Assembly: GCA_033791545.1 (NCBI GenBank)
Contig: JASJGL010000108.1
Location: 1 to 64,000 of the forward strand
DNA length: 64,000 bases
Direction of reading: 5' to 3'
Origin: Antarcticimicrobium sp033791545
GTDB taxonomy: Bacteria > Pseudomonadota > Alphaproteobacteria > Rhodobacterales > Rhodobacteraceae
Part shown: positions 49,894 through 60,417 of the stretch, piece after piece
How the letters are laid out: each line of letters starts with the position of its first letter
Numbering within the stretch: the stretch's first letter is position 1
Program-made: the position numbers and the translations under genes
Notes under the pieces: generated by a model
Seen by the model: only the letters and a program-made list of their open reading frames with translations
What the model was told of the DNA's origin: nothing
The model's database searches: none

Positions 49894-51960
49894 ATGAACG
49901 AGGCGATTGCGATGCCCGGCCCCTCCCCGTTGTTGCGCGATGTCTTCGGATTCGAAACCTTCCGTCCCGGACAGGAAGAAATCGTGGATGCGGTGACGCA
50001 GGGCGAAAACGTGCTTGCGATCATGCCCACGGGGGGCGGAAAATCCCTGTGTTTCCAGCTTCCTGCCTTGTTGCGCGACGGGGTGACCGTGGTGATCTCG
50101 CCGCTGATCGCCTTGATGCGCGATCAGGTGCGCGGGTTGCAGGAGGCCGGCGTCGAGGCTGGCGCGCTGACCTCGGGCAATACCCAGGACGAAACCGATG
50201 CCGTCTGGGCCGCACTGGAGGCCGGGCGGCTTAAGCTGCTGTACATGGCACCGGAACGGCTGGCCTCGGGCGCGACGCTGGGGATGTTGCGGCGGATCGG
50301 GGTCGGGATGATCGCGGTCGACGAAGCCCATTGCGTCAGCCAGTGGGGCCACGATTTCCGCCCCGATTACCTGCGCATCGGAGAGCTGCGCCGCGCGCTG
50401 GGTGTGCCGCTGGCCGCTTTCACCGCCACGGCGGATGCGGAAACCCGAGAGGAGATCGTCGAAAAGCTGTTCGATGGTGCCGCGCCGCGCAGCTTTCTCG
50501 GCGGCTTTGACCGGCCCAACATCCACCTTGCCTTTACCGCCAAGGACGGGCCGCGCCGCCAGATCCTCGACTTTGCCGCGGCGCGCCGGGGTCTCTCTGG
50601 AATTGTCTATTGCGGCACCCGCGCCAAGACCGAGGCGCTGGCCAAGGCGCTGTCGGACGACGGCCACAGCGCCTGTTTCTATCACGGCGGCATGGACTCC
50701 GAGGATCGCCGCACGGTCGAGGCGCGCTTTGCCCGCGAGGATGGTCTGATCGTGGTCGCCACAGTTGCCTTTGGCATGGGGATCGACAAGCCGGATATCC
50801 GCTGGGTCGCCCATGCTGACCTGCCCAAAAGCATCGAGTCCTATTATCAGGAGATCGGCCGCGCCGGCCGAGACGGCGCCCCGGCCGAGACGCTGACGCT
50901 TTATGGTCCCGACGATATCCGCCTGCGCCGCTCGCAAATCGACGAGGGGCTGGCCCCGCCTGAACGCCGCACCGCAGATCACGCCCGGCTGAACGCGCTG
51001 CTCGGTCTGGCCGAGGCACTGGGCTGTCGGCGGCAGGCGCTGCTGGCCTATTTCGGCGAAACGTCAGAACCTTGCGGCAACTGCGACCTGTGCGAAACCC
51101 CGCCCGAGCTGTTCGATGCGACGACACCGGTGCGCATGGCGCTGTCGGCGATCCTGCGCACCGAGGAATGGTTCGGTGCCGGCCATCTGACCGACATCCT
51201 GACCGGAACCGAAACCGACCGCATCCGCGACCGCGGCCACGACCGGTTGCCCACCTACGGTGTCGGCAAGGACTATGACAAACGCCAGTGGTCCGCGATC
51301 TTTCGTCAGATGATGGGGCGCGACCTGCTGCGCCCTGACGCCGAACGCCACGGCGCGCTCAAGATGACCGATACCGCCCTGCCGATCCTGCGCGGCGAAG
51401 AGACGATCACGCTGCGCAGCGATGTGCTGCGCCGCGCCGCACAGCAACGCCGCCCCGCCGTCAAGGCGCTGGTCTCTGACGAGGACGCGCCGCTGCTCTC
51501 GGCGCTCAAGGCCAAACGCCGCGCCCTGTCCGAGGCCGCCAAGGTGCCCGCCTATGTCATTTTCCCCGACCGCACGCTGATCGAAATGGCCGAAACCCGG
51601 CCCGCGACGCTGGACCAGATGGCGCGCGTCAACGGCGTCGGGGCCAAGAAGCTCGACCGCTATGGTGCAGCCTTTCTTGAGGTGATCAACGGCGCGGCAG
51701 AACCGCAAACCCATCCGCAACGCCGCAAGCTCGCCGGGCGCGAGGCCGGCAGCCTGTATGACCAGCTGCTTGAGGCACAGGCCGGGCTGTCGCGCGGGGA
51801 AGGCGGCATCGACAAACCGCTCAGCTGTTCCGCCGCGCAGCTTGCCAAGGTGGCGCAACAGCGGCCCAGCGACGAAACCGCGCTGGTGCGGCTACTGGGC
51901 GAGCGGCGGGCGGAGCGTTTCGGCCCGGCCTTTCTGGACGTTTTGCGCGACGCGGGCTAG
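49894..51960 (+). CDS. recQ: ATP-dependent DNA helicase RecQ
   Basis: From ATG 49894 the protein is 688 aa (a GTG at 49858 and an ATG at 49912 are alternatives). Helicase motifs: FRPGQEEIVDAV, Walker A PTGGGKS (about 45-51), DEAHCVSQWGHDFRPDY (about 143), SFLGGFDRPNIHL and QEIGRAGRDG. Zinc-site Cys are in EPCGNCDLC. An RQC winged helix and a C-terminal HRDC domain (RATLDQMARVNGVGAKKLDR) follow. Known: 3'-5' helicase in recombination and fork repair. Confidence 0.96.
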   Translation: MNEAIAMPGPSPLLRDVFGFETFRPGQEEIVDAVTQGENVLAIMPTGGGKSLCFQLPALLRDGVTVVISPLIALMRDQVRGLQEAGVEAGALTSGNTQDETDAVWAALEAGRLKLLYMAPERLASGATLGMLRRIGVGMIAVDEAHCVSQWGHDFRPDYLRIGELRRALGVPLAAFTATADAETREEIVEKLFDGAAPRSFLGGFDRPNIHLAFTAKDGPRRQILDFAAARRGLSGIVYCGTRAKTEALAKALSDDGHSACFYHGGMDSEDRRTVEARFAREDGLIVVATVAFGMGIDKPDIRWVAHADLPKSIESYYQEIGRAGRDGAPAETLTLYGPDDIRLRRSQIDEGLAPPERRTADHARLNALLGLAEALGCRRQALLAYFGETSEPCGNCDLCETPPELFDATTPVRMALSAILRTEEWFGAGHLTDILTGTETDRIRDRGHDRLPTYGVGKDYDKRQWSAIFRQMMGRDLLRPDAERHGALKMTDTALPILRGEETITLRSDVLRRAAQQRRPAVKALVSDEDAPLLSALKAKRRALSEAAKVPAYVIFPDRTLIEMAETRPATLDQMARVNGVGAKKLDRYGAAFLEVINGAAEPQTHPQRRKLAGREAGSLYDQLLEAQAGLSRGEGGIDKPLSCSAAQLAKVAQQRPSDETALVRLLGERRAERFGPAFLDVLRDAG

Positions 51961-51992
51961 AGCAGGCTGAAGATACATCCAAGGGGCAGACT

Positions 51993-52772
51993 ATGTTGGT
52001 TTTGATCTCACCAGCCAAGAAACTGGACTGGAGCGAACGCGACATCGAGACGAGTGAACCGCGCTTTGGCGCGGACGCCGTGGCGCTGGCCAAGGTCGCC
52101 CGTGGGCTCAGCCCGGAGGATCTGCAAAAACTGATGAAAATCAGCCCCGCGCTGGCCACGTTGAACCGCGACAGGTTCCGTGATTTCGCCGATGCCCCCG
52201 CGCCCGATGTCACCCGCCCCGCCGCGCTGGCCTTTGCCGGCGATACCTATCAGGGGCTTGAAGCCGCCTCGCTCGATCCCGAGGAAATGGACTGGGCGCA
52301 AGATCATCTGCGCATCCTGTCGGGTCTCTATGGCGTGCTGCGTCCACGTGACGCGATCCAGCCCTATCGGCTGGAAATGGGCAGCCGGTTGAAAACCACG
52401 CGCGGCGGCTCGCTGTATGCTTGGTGGGGCGACCGGATTTCCAAAGCGCTGAATGAACAGGCCAAGGCACTGGGCACCGACATTCTGGTCAACTGCGCCA
52501 GTCAGGAATATTTCGGCGCCGTCGATCCCGAAGCTTTGAAGCCGCGGGTGATCGCGCCGGTGTTCATGGAGGACAAGGCCGGCGCACCAAAAATCGTCAG
52601 CTTTTACGCCAAGCGAGCGCGCGGCGCGATGGCCCGCTTCATCATCCAGAACCGGCTGAGCGACCCCGACAGCTTGCGCGATTTCGACACCGGCGGCTAT
52701 GTCTATCGCCCGGATCTGTCTGAACAAAACAAGCCCGTTTTTGTGCGCCCCTATGACGCCGGAACGGCCTGA
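51993..52772 (+). CDS. yaaA: Peroxide-stress protein YaaA
   Basis: The 259-aa protein has the DUF328/YaaA pattern: MLVLISPAKKLDWSE, KLMKISPALATLNRDRF, FAGDTYQGLEA, LSGLYGVLRPRDAIQPYRLE and NCASQEYF. Length is normal. Known: YaaA limits iron-driven DNA damage under peroxide. It follows recQ by 32 bases. Confidence 0.96.
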   Translation: MLVLISPAKKLDWSERDIETSEPRFGADAVALAKVARGLSPEDLQKLMKISPALATLNRDRFRDFADAPAPDVTRPAALAFAGDTYQGLEAASLDPEEMDWAQDHLRILSGLYGVLRPRDAIQPYRLEMGSRLKTTRGGSLYAWWGDRISKALNEQAKALGTDILVNCASQEYFGAVDPEALKPRVIAPVFMEDKAGAPKIVSFYAKRARGAMARFIIQNRLSDPDSLRDFDTGGYVYRPDLSEQNKPVFVRPYDAGTA

Positions 52773-52780
52773 CGCGCCTC

Positions 52781-52815
52781 CGTCCCGGACCGGCTGACAC
52801 GGCCGGACCGGGACG
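52781..52815 (+). terminator. Long GC hairpin after yaaA
   Basis: A stem of 13 pairs with one A-A mismatch (CGTCCCGG-CCGGC / GCCGG-CCGGGACG) and a seven-base loop lies ten bases after the yaaA stop. No T-run follows, so termination strength is uncertain. Confidence 0.5.
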
Positions 52816-52889
52816 CAAAGCGGGACAGGAATCGTTGCCAACTCCCGCCGCCCCGTGCGACCCTCGGGTCATAGCACGGAGAAAATTTC

Positions 52890-55800
52890 ATGACCCATTT
52901 TATGCGCGCGGCTCTCGCCCTGATTTTCGCGGCTCTCTGGAGTGTGGTGGCACTGGCGCAACAGCCCCAGCAGCCCCTGCCAGAATTTCGCTATGTCGTA
53001 TCCAACGACATGGATTTCTACGGATCGGACCTCGATGCGCTGTTCGATACCGACCTGCCCAGTTGTCTGCGCGCCTGTAGTGCCAATGCGCGCTGCATCG
53101 CCTTTACCTACAACACCCGCTCCAACGCCTGTTTCCCCAAAAGTCAGATCAGCGAGCGCAGCCCCTATGTCGGTGCGCTCTCGGCGGAAAAAATCGCCAC
53201 ATCCGCCGCAGCCCTTGCACGCGGAACGGAACGCGCCGCCGATCTGGATTTCCTGAGCGAAGACGATCTGACCCAGGCGCGCGACCGGGCCCGCGATCTG
53301 GGCCTGATGCACCGCGCCGGGGGTCTGGAGCTGAGTACGGTTCTGAACGCGAGGACCAACAGCCTGCAGTCCGGCAATACCCTGAGCGCGGCGAACTGGA
53401 CCGGGGCGGCGGTATCGCTGACCGATGCGGGGGCCTATTGGACAGACTATGCCCGCCTGCTGCTGGACCTGCACAGCGACAACAGCAGCCGCCAGCGCGC
53501 CTATGACCGCCGCGCACAAGAGGCCGCGATCAACGGCTATCTGCGCGCCGACAGCGACGGCGCGCGAGCCAGTGCGCTCGATATTCTGGCGCAGGCGCTG
53601 GAGCGGAACAGCCGCGGGCGTGACATGATCCCGGCGCTGCGTCTGGCCAATGATATCCAGCCGCGCACCGACAGCCTTGCCGCCCTTGATGCCGCGATCG
53701 GCAAATACGGGTTCCGCATCACCGAAAGCACCGTCGAAAGCGACACCGACGCGCCGCGCATCTGTGCCACCTTCTCCGAGGATCTGGTCGCGGCGGGGGT
53801 GGAGTATGACCCCTTCCTGCAGCTTCCCGAACCGGGGCTGGCGGTGCAGGCCAAGGGGCGGCAACTCTGCGTCGACGGGGTCGAGCATGGCAAACGCTAT
53901 CGCATCACCTTCCGCCGGGGTCTTCCTGCGGCCAGCGGCGAAATGCTGCAAAAGGACGTGGAGCTGACCCACTACGTACAGGATCGCACCCCGACTGTAC
54001 GGTTCCCGGGCCGCGCCTATGTGCTGGCGAAATCAGCCGATGCCGCGCTACCGGTCGAGACCGTCAATGTCGACAAGCTGGAGCTGACCCTGCGCCGCGT
54101 CAGCGACCGCAACCTGATCCGCGCGATGCAGCAGGAGTATTTCGCCCGACCGCTGTCGCATTGGCAGCAAGAGGACTTTGCCGACAGCGTTGCCCAAGAC
54201 GTCTGGACCGGCACTGCCGAGGTGCAAAACGATCTGAACCACGACATGACCACCCGCCTGCCGATGGGCGAGGCCATCGCCGGACAGGGGCCGGGGATCT
54301 ATGTGCTCAGCGCCAAGGTGCCGGGGGCCGATCCCTATGAAGATCCCGGCGCGACGCAGTGGTTCGTGCTCTCCGATCTGGGGCTGTCCACCCTTTCGGG
54401 CAGCGACGGGCTGCATGTGCAGGTCGCCGGGCTGTCGGATGCGCAGCCGCGTGCCGGGGTCAAGGTGACGCTGATCTCGCGCGCAAATGCGGTGCTGGGC
54501 ACGGTGCAGACCGGGGCCGATGGCCATGCGCTGTTTGACGCCGGGCTCACCCGCGGCAGCGGCGGCGCGGCGCCGGCCTTGGTCGTGGCTCGATTGGGCG
54601 AGGATGACCTGAGCTTTCTGTCGCTGACCGAACCTGCCTTTGACCTGTCTGATCGCGGCGTCGAGGGGCGCCCGCCCGCCGGGCCAGTGGATGTGTTCCT
54701 GACCACCGACCGGGGCGCCTATCGCGCGAGCGAGACGATTCACGCCACTGCGCTGGCCCGCGACGACACCGCGCTGGCGATCGAGGGATTGCCGCTGATC
54801 GCCATCCTCAGCCGCCCCGATGGGGTGGAATACCGGCGCCACATCTCTGGCGGCGGCGATGCCGGCGGCCATGTGTTCGCCTTTCCCGTCGGGGCCAGCG
54901 CGCCGCGCGGCTCTTGGCGGCTGGAGATCAAGACCGACCCGGATGCGCCCGCCTTGGCGAGCCAGACCGTTCTGGTCGAGGATTTTCTACCCGAACGGAT
55001 CGACTTTGACCTGACGCTGCCCGAGGCGGCACTGCGCGCGGGCGATACGCCGCCGCTGAACATCGAGGCCCGCTATCTGTTCGGCGCACCAGGCGCAGAC
55101 CTGAACATCGAAGGGCAGGTCATGCTCCGCCCGGCGGCGACGGTGGCCGGTTGGCCCGGCTATCGCTTTGGCCGCCACGACACCCCGGCCCATGCGCAGA
55201 GCAGCTATTTCGGCGGCAGCAAGACCGACGCCCAAGGCCACGCCAGCGTGGCGATCGAACTGCCCCGTCCCGAAATCGGCGGTCAACCGTTGGAGGCCAC
55301 CGTGATCGCGCGGCTCGCCGATGGCTCGGCCCGCCCGGTGGAACGCCGGTTGAGCGTGCCGGTGCGCCCCGACGGCCCGGTGATCGGAATCAAACCGCTG
55401 TTCGATGAGGTGGTCGCTGAGGGCACAGAGGCCCGGTTCGAGGTGATCGGCCTGTCGCCCGAGTTGACGCCGGACCCGATGCCGGTGCGCTGGACCCTGA
55501 ACCGGGTCAGCACCCGGTACCAGTGGTACCAGCTTTACGGCAACTGGGACTGGGAACCGGTGACACGGCGCAGCCGCATCGCCAGCGGCACCGCCACGCT
55601 GGGCGGCACGCCGCTGACGCTCTCAGAACCGGTGGACTGGGGTGAATATGAGCTGGTGGTGGAACATCTTGACGGGGCAGATACGGCGACCTCGGTCGAT
55701 TTTTATGCCGGTTGGTATGGCGCGGCGGATGCCACCTCGACCCCCGACCGTTTGGAGATGTCGCTGGATCGTGAGACCTTTGCCGTGGGCGACACCGCCA

Positions 55801-58346
55801 AGCTGCGTATCGTGCCGCGCGCCGCTGGCACCGCGTTGATCACGGTGATGGGGGATCGGGTGATTTCCCGCCAGTCGGTGACGGTCGACGCGGGCGAAGC
55901 CGTGATTCCGATGGAGGTGACGGCGGACTGGGGCACCGGTGCCTATGTCACCGCGACGGTGATTCGACCGATGGACGTGGCCACGGGACAGGCACCGGCG
56001 CGCGCCATTGGCCTTGTCCATGCGGCCATCGCCCCCGGCGACAAGGCCTTGCAGGTCAGCATCGACGCGCCTGATCTGGCCCGCCCGCGCGGCACCCAAC
56101 AGGTGCACGTCGCGGTGGCGGGGGCGCTACAGGGCGACCAGGCCTGGCTGACGCTGTCTGCCGTGGATCTGGGCATCCTCAACCTCACCGGTTTTCAAAG
56201 CCCCGATCCGCAAGGCTATTATTTCGGCCAGCGGCGGCTGGGGGTGGAGCTGCGCGATGTCTATGGTCGGCTGATCGACGGCATGAACGGCGCGATGGGA
56301 ACCGTCCGCTCGGGCGGCGATGCCGATGCCGGGATGCGGATGCAATCGCCGCCGCCGACGCAGGATCTGATGGCGGTGTTTTCCGGTCCGGTTCAAGTGG
56401 GGCCGGAGGGCGACGCGGTGATCGATATCGACCTGCCCGATTTCAACGGTACGGTGCGGCTGATGGCGGTGGCCTGGACGCGGGGTGCGGTGGGTCAGGC
56501 CGAGGCCGATATGATCGTGCGCGACCCGGTGGTGGTGACCGCCAGCCTGCCGCGCTTTCTCGCCCCCGGCGACGACAGCAGGATCCGGCTTGAGGTGGTC
56601 CATGCCGACGGCCCGGTGGGCCGGATGGAACTGGAGCTGAGCGCACGCGGCACCGGCATCGTGCTGGGCGGTGACCCGGCCCCGTTCGAGCTGACCCAAG
56701 GCGGAAAAGCGGTGTTCGAGGTGCTGGTTCACGCCACATCCGTGGGCGATCCGGTGATCGAACTGGCGCTCAGCACACCGGCGGGCAATACCCTGACCCA
56801 AAGCCTGCGGCTGCCAGTGCGCAGCAACGATCCCGAGGTGGCACAGACCCGGCGCTTCTCGCTCGCGGCGGGCGACCGGTTCGTGTTCAGCAACGACGTC
56901 TTTGCCGGGCTGATGCCGGGCACGGCAAGCGCAATCCTGTCGGCCGGTCCGCTGGCGCGGTTCGATGCACCGGGGCTGCTGGCGCGGCTCGATGGCTATC
57001 CCTATGGCTGTACCGAACAGGTGACCTCCAAGGCGTTGCCGCTGCTGTACCTGTCATCGGTGGCAAAGGCGGCTGGGCTGGGCAATGGCCCGGCGGTCGA
57101 GGACCACATCACCACGGCAATCTCGCAGGTTCTGACGCGGCAAGCGCCCAGCGGTTCGTTTGGTCTGTGGCGGGCGGAGTCGGGGGACTTCTGGCTGGAC
57201 GCCTATGTCACCGATTTCCTGTCGCGGGCGCAGGCCGAAGGCCATGAGGTGCCCCCGCGCGCGCTTCGTCAAGCGCTGGACAATCTGCGCAACCGGGTCA
57301 ACTACGCCCCCGATTTCGACGCTGGCGACGACGCGGGAAATGATGTCGCCTATGCGCTGATGGTGCTGGCACGCGAAGGCGCGGCAGCGACGAGCGATCT
57401 GCGCTATTACGCCGATGTGAAGGGCGGCGATTTCGCCACTCCGCTGGCGGCGGCCCAACTGGGTGCGGCGTTGGCGGCCTATGGCGATCAGCCGCGCGCG
57501 GACGCGATGTTTACCCGCGCCGCACGGCTGATCGAGACCCGGCCGGACACCGGACGCACTTGGCGCGCCGACTACGGTACCGACTTGCGCGATTCTGCCG
57601 GGGTTCTTGCGCTGGCAACCGAAGCGGGCAGCGCGGCGGTGGATGCCGATGCCCTGAGCGCGCGCATCACGCGGGCCGATCTGCGGCTTTCAACGCAGGA
57701 GGCGGCCTGGTCGCTGCTAGCGGCGCATGCGCTGATCAAATCGCCCGAGCAATCGGGATTGCTGGTGGATGGTGCGCCGGTCGCGGGGGCCTTTGTGCAG
57801 ATGCGCGGCGATGATGCCACCGGGCCGGGGGCGGAAATCACCACCGCCGACGGGCAGGCCACCGATATCACGCTGACCACGCTGGGCGTGCCCGAGATGG
57901 CGCCGAAGGCGGGCGGCACCGGCTATGCCATTTCGCGGCGCTACTACAGCCTTGACGGGGCGCCGGTAGAGCGCCACGACTTTACCGTGGGCGAGCGGTT
58001 GGTGACGGTGATCGAGGTCACCCCGTTCGAGAAAACTGGCGCCCGGCTGATGGTGGACGATCCCTTGCCCGCCGGGTTCGAGATCGACAATCCGAACCTG
58101 CTGCGCTCGGGCGATGTGCGGGCGCTGGACTGGCTGAAACCCTCGGAGGCGGAGCATGTGGAATTCCGCAGCGATCGGTTCCTGGCCGCCCTTAACATGC
58201 GCGAGGCGGGCAAGGTGACGCTGGCCTATATCGTGCGGGCGGTGACACCGGGCCTGTTCCACCACCCGGCGGCAGCGGTCGAGGACATGTATCGCCCCCG
58301 CTACCGCGCGCGGGGGGAGACCGGTCAGGTGATCGTGCACGAATGA
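52890..58346 (+). CDS. Bacterial alpha-2-macroglobulin with N-terminal PAN/Apple domain
   Basis: The 1818-aa protein has a signal peptide (about 1-23), then a PAN/Apple-like domain with paired Cys (CLRACSANARCIAFTYNTRS, then NACFPKS, about 58-90), then the MG-domain array. The thioester CTEQ is at Cys1374 (YPYGCTEQVTSKALPLLYLS), followed by the alpha/alpha thioester domain. There is no lipobox. Known: A2M traps proteases in the periplasm and pairs with PbpC. It overlaps pbpC by four bases. Confidence 0.95.
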   Translation: MTHFMRAALALIFAALWSVVALAQQPQQPLPEFRYVVSNDMDFYGSDLDALFDTDLPSCLRACSANARCIAFTYNTRSNACFPKSQISERSPYVGALSAEKIATSAAALARGTERAADLDFLSEDDLTQARDRARDLGLMHRAGGLELSTVLNARTNSLQSGNTLSAANWTGAAVSLTDAGAYWTDYARLLLDLHSDNSSRQRAYDRRAQEAAINGYLRADSDGARASALDILAQALERNSRGRDMIPALRLANDIQPRTDSLAALDAAIGKYGFRITESTVESDTDAPRICATFSEDLVAAGVEYDPFLQLPEPGLAVQAKGRQLCVDGVEHGKRYRITFRRGLPAASGEMLQKDVELTHYVQDRTPTVRFPGRAYVLAKSADAALPVETVNVDKLELTLRRVSDRNLIRAMQQEYFARPLSHWQQEDFADSVAQDVWTGTAEVQNDLNHDMTTRLPMGEAIAGQGPGIYVLSAKVPGADPYEDPGATQWFVLSDLGLSTLSGSDGLHVQVAGLSDAQPRAGVKVTLISRANAVLGTVQTGADGHALFDAGLTRGSGGAAPALVVARLGEDDLSFLSLTEPAFDLSDRGVEGRPPAGPVDVFLTTDRGAYRASETIHATALARDDTALAIEGLPLIAILSRPDGVEYRRHISGGGDAGGHVFAFPVGASAPRGSWRLEIKTDPDAPALASQTVLVEDFLPERIDFDLTLPEAALRAGDTPPLNIEARYLFGAPGADLNIEGQVMLRPAATVAGWPGYRFGRHDTPAHAQSSYFGGSKTDAQGHASVAIELPRPEIGGQPLEATVIARLADGSARPVERRLSVPVRPDGPVIGIKPLFDEVVAEGTEARFEVIGLSPELTPDPMPVRWTLNRVSTRYQWYQLYGNWDWEPVTRRSRIASGTATLGGTPLTLSEPVDWGEYELVVEHLDGADTATSVDFYAGWYGAADATSTPDRLEMSLDRETFAVGDTAKLRIVPRAAGTALITVMGDRVISRQSVTVDAGEAVIPMEVTADWGTGAYVTATVIRPMDVATGQAPARAIGLVHAAIAPGDKALQVSIDAPDLARPRGTQQVHVAVAGALQGDQAWLTLSAVDLGILNLTGFQSPDPQGYYFGQRRLGVELRDVYGRLIDGMNGAMGTVRSGGDADAGMRMQSPPPTQDLMAVFSGPVQVGPEGDAVIDIDLPDFNGTVRLMAVAWTRGAVGQAEADMIVRDPVVVTASLPRFLAPGDDSRIRLEVVHADGPVGRMELELSARGTGIVLGGDPAPFELTQGGKAVFEVLVHATSVGDPVIELALSTPAGNTLTQSLRLPVRSNDPEVAQTRRFSLAAGDRFVFSNDVFAGLMPGTASAILSAGPLARFDAPGLLARLDGYPYGCTEQVTSKALPLLYLSSVAKAAGLGNGPAVEDHITTAISQVLTRQAPSGSFGLWRAESGDFWLDAYVTDFLSRAQAEGHEVPPRALRQALDNLRNRVNYAPDFDAGDDAGNDVAYALMVLAREGAAATSDLRYYADVKGGDFATPLAAAQLGAALAAYGDQPRADAMFTRAARLIETRPDTGRTWRADYGTDLRDSAGVLALATEAGSAAVDADALSARITRADLRLSTQEAAWSLLAAHALIKSPEQSGLLVDGAPVAGAFVQMRGDDATGPGAEITTADGQATDITLTTLGVPEMAPKAGGTGYAISRRYYSLDGAPVERHDFTVGERLVTVIEVTPFEKTGARLMVDDPLPAGFEIDNPNLLRSGDVRALDWLKPSEAEHVEFRSDRFLAALNMREAGKVTLAYIVRAVTPGLFHHPAAAVEDMYRPRYRARGETGQVIVHE

Positions 58347-60397
58347 GGGCGCGCTGGCCCTTCGCGCTGGCGCTGCTGCTGTTCTCGGCAGCGGCGCTGC
58401 GCGATACCGCCGAGCGCTGGCTCGACAGTTGGATCGACACCACCGAACTGCCGCTCGTGCTGGCCGAGACCGGGGTCGAGATCCGCGATCGTAACGGCGT
58501 CCTGTTGCGCGCCTATCCGGTGGCGGACGGGCTGATGCGGCTAGCCCCGCCGCCCTTGGGCGACGTTGATCCACACTATCTGGAGATGCTGCTGGCCTAT
58601 GAGGACAAGCGGTTTCGCAGCCACCACGGCGTCGACCTGATGGCGATGGGGCGGGCCGTGGTGCAGGCGATCTGGCATCGGCGAGCGGTCTCGGGCGGCT
58701 CGACCCTGACCATGCAGGTGGCGCGGCTGTTGGAGGATGGCAGCACCGGGCGTTGGGCTGGCAAGCTGCGGCAGGTCCGCGTCGCGCTGGCGCTGGAACG
58801 ACGGCTGAGCAAGGACCAGATCCTGAGCCTTTATCTTACCCATGCACCCTTTGGCGGCAATCTCGAAGGCATCCGCGCCGCCACCGTCGCCTGGTTCGGC
58901 AAGGAACCGGCGCGGCTGACCCCGGCACAGGCAGCGCTGTTGGTGGCGCTGCCGCAATCACCGGAATCGCGCCGCCCCGACCGCGCCCCCGAGGCCGCCC
59001 GCGCCGCCCGTGCCCGGGTGCTGGCGCGGATGCAGGACCGTAGCGTGCTCACCGCCGAAGCGGCGGCCACGGCCTCCCGCGCGCCGCTGCCCGTCGCGAT
59101 GCAGCCGTTTCCGATGCTGGCGCCGCATCTGGGCGATGCCCTGCGCGCCGCCGCTCCGATGGCGCCGCGCCATGACGTGACGCTGGATGCCGGGCTTCAG
59201 GCGCGGATGGCGGCGCTGGTCACCGAGGCCGCGCGCAAGGCCGGGCCGCGTGTCTCGGCCGCGCTTATGGTCGCGGATCACCAGACCGGCGAGATCCTCG
59301 CGAGCGTCGGCTCGCCTGGGTATGGCGGGGCAGAGCGGCGGCAGGGCTTTGTCGATATGACCCGCGCGCTGCGCTCGCCGGGATCGACGTTGAAACCGCT
59401 GGTCTATGGGCTCGCCTTCGATCAGGGGCTGGTGCATCCCGAAACCCTGATCCATGACGGGCCGGTGATGTTCGGACGCTATGCGCCGCATAACTTTGAC
59501 GAGCGCTTTCGCGGCGATGTGACGGTGCGCGCGGCACTGCAGATGTCGCTGAATATCCCGGTGGTGAAACTGACCAACGATCTGGGGCCGGCGCGGGTGA
59601 TGGGCGCGCTGCGCCGTGCGGGTACCGCGCCGCGCCTGCCTGGTGGGGTGCCGGGTCTGGCGATCGCGCTGGGGGGGATCGGCACCAGCCTGCACGATCT
59701 GGTTCAGCTTTACACCGTGATCGCCGAGGGCGGACAGGGCCCGGTCCTGCGCGACAGGCAGGAGGCCGCCTTTGCCGAAACGCCCCGCGTAATCTCACCC
59801 GCCGCCGCTTGGCATCTGGGCGATATCCTGCGCGGTCTGACGCCGCCGCCCGGGGCCCCGGCGCAGGCGCTGGCCTATAAGACCGGCACCTCTTATGGCC
59901 ACCGCGACGCCTGGGCGATCGGCTTTGACGGGCGCCATGTGATCGGTGTCTGGATGGGGCGCGCCGATGGCACGCCGGTACCCGGTGCCTTTGGTGGCGA
60001 TCTGGCCGCGCCAGTACTGTTCGAGGCGTTCGGGCGGCTGAAACCGGCGTTCGATCCGCTGCCGCCACCCCCGCCGGAAACGCTGATCCTTGGCACCTCG
60101 GACCTGCCGCCGCCACTGCGCCGCTACCGCCCCCGTGGCGCGGCGCTAAGCGCCAGCGGGGGGCCGGCCCTGACCTTTCCGCCCGATGGTGCGCGGCTGG
60201 CAGCGGGGGATGGGCGGCTGACGCTGAAGCTGAACGGCGGCGCCGCCCCGTTCACCGTACTGGCCAACGGCGCGCCGGTGCTGACCGGGCTATTCGCGCG
60301 CGAATTCGACATTCCAGCCCCCGGTCGAGGATTTTCGACGCTGGTGGTGGTGGATCGCGCCGGGCGCAGCGACCGGGTCACCGTGCAACTCGACTAG
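58343..60397 (+). CDS. pbpC: Penicillin-binding protein 1C
   Basis: The 684-aa protein has an N-terminal membrane helix, a GT51 glycosyltransferase (EDKRFRSHHGVD from Glu87; GGSTLTMQVARLL), a transpeptidase with SxxK at Ser348 (STLK) and KTGTSYGHRDAW, and a C-terminal BiPBP_C domain. Known: PbpC repairs peptidoglycan with partner A2M, a defence against predators or phage proteases. Overlaps the A2M gene (ATGA). Confidence 0.95.
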   Translation: MRARWPFALALLLFSAAALRDTAERWLDSWIDTTELPLVLAETGVEIRDRNGVLLRAYPVADGLMRLAPPPLGDVDPHYLEMLLAYEDKRFRSHHGVDLMAMGRAVVQAIWHRRAVSGGSTLTMQVARLLEDGSTGRWAGKLRQVRVALALERRLSKDQILSLYLTHAPFGGNLEGIRAATVAWFGKEPARLTPAQAALLVALPQSPESRRPDRAPEAARAARARVLARMQDRSVLTAEAAATASRAPLPVAMQPFPMLAPHLGDALRAAAPMAPRHDVTLDAGLQARMAALVTEAARKAGPRVSAALMVADHQTGEILASVGSPGYGGAERRQGFVDMTRALRSPGSTLKPLVYGLAFDQGLVHPETLIHDGPVMFGRYAPHNFDERFRGDVTVRAALQMSLNIPVVKLTNDLGPARVMGALRRAGTAPRLPGGVPGLAIALGGIGTSLHDLVQLYTVIAEGGQGPVLRDRQEAAFAETPRVISPAAAWHLGDILRGLTPPPGAPAQALAYKTGTSYGHRDAWAIGFDGRHVIGVWMGRADGTPVPGAFGGDLAAPVLFEAFGRLKPAFDPLPPPPPETLILGTSDLPPPLRRYRPRGAALSASGGPALTFPPDGARLAAGDGRLTLKLNGGAAPFTVLANGAPVLTGLFAREFDIPAPGRGFSTLVVVDRAGRSDRVTVQLD

Positions 60398-60417
60398 ACG
60401 ACAGAGGTGTCCGGTGC

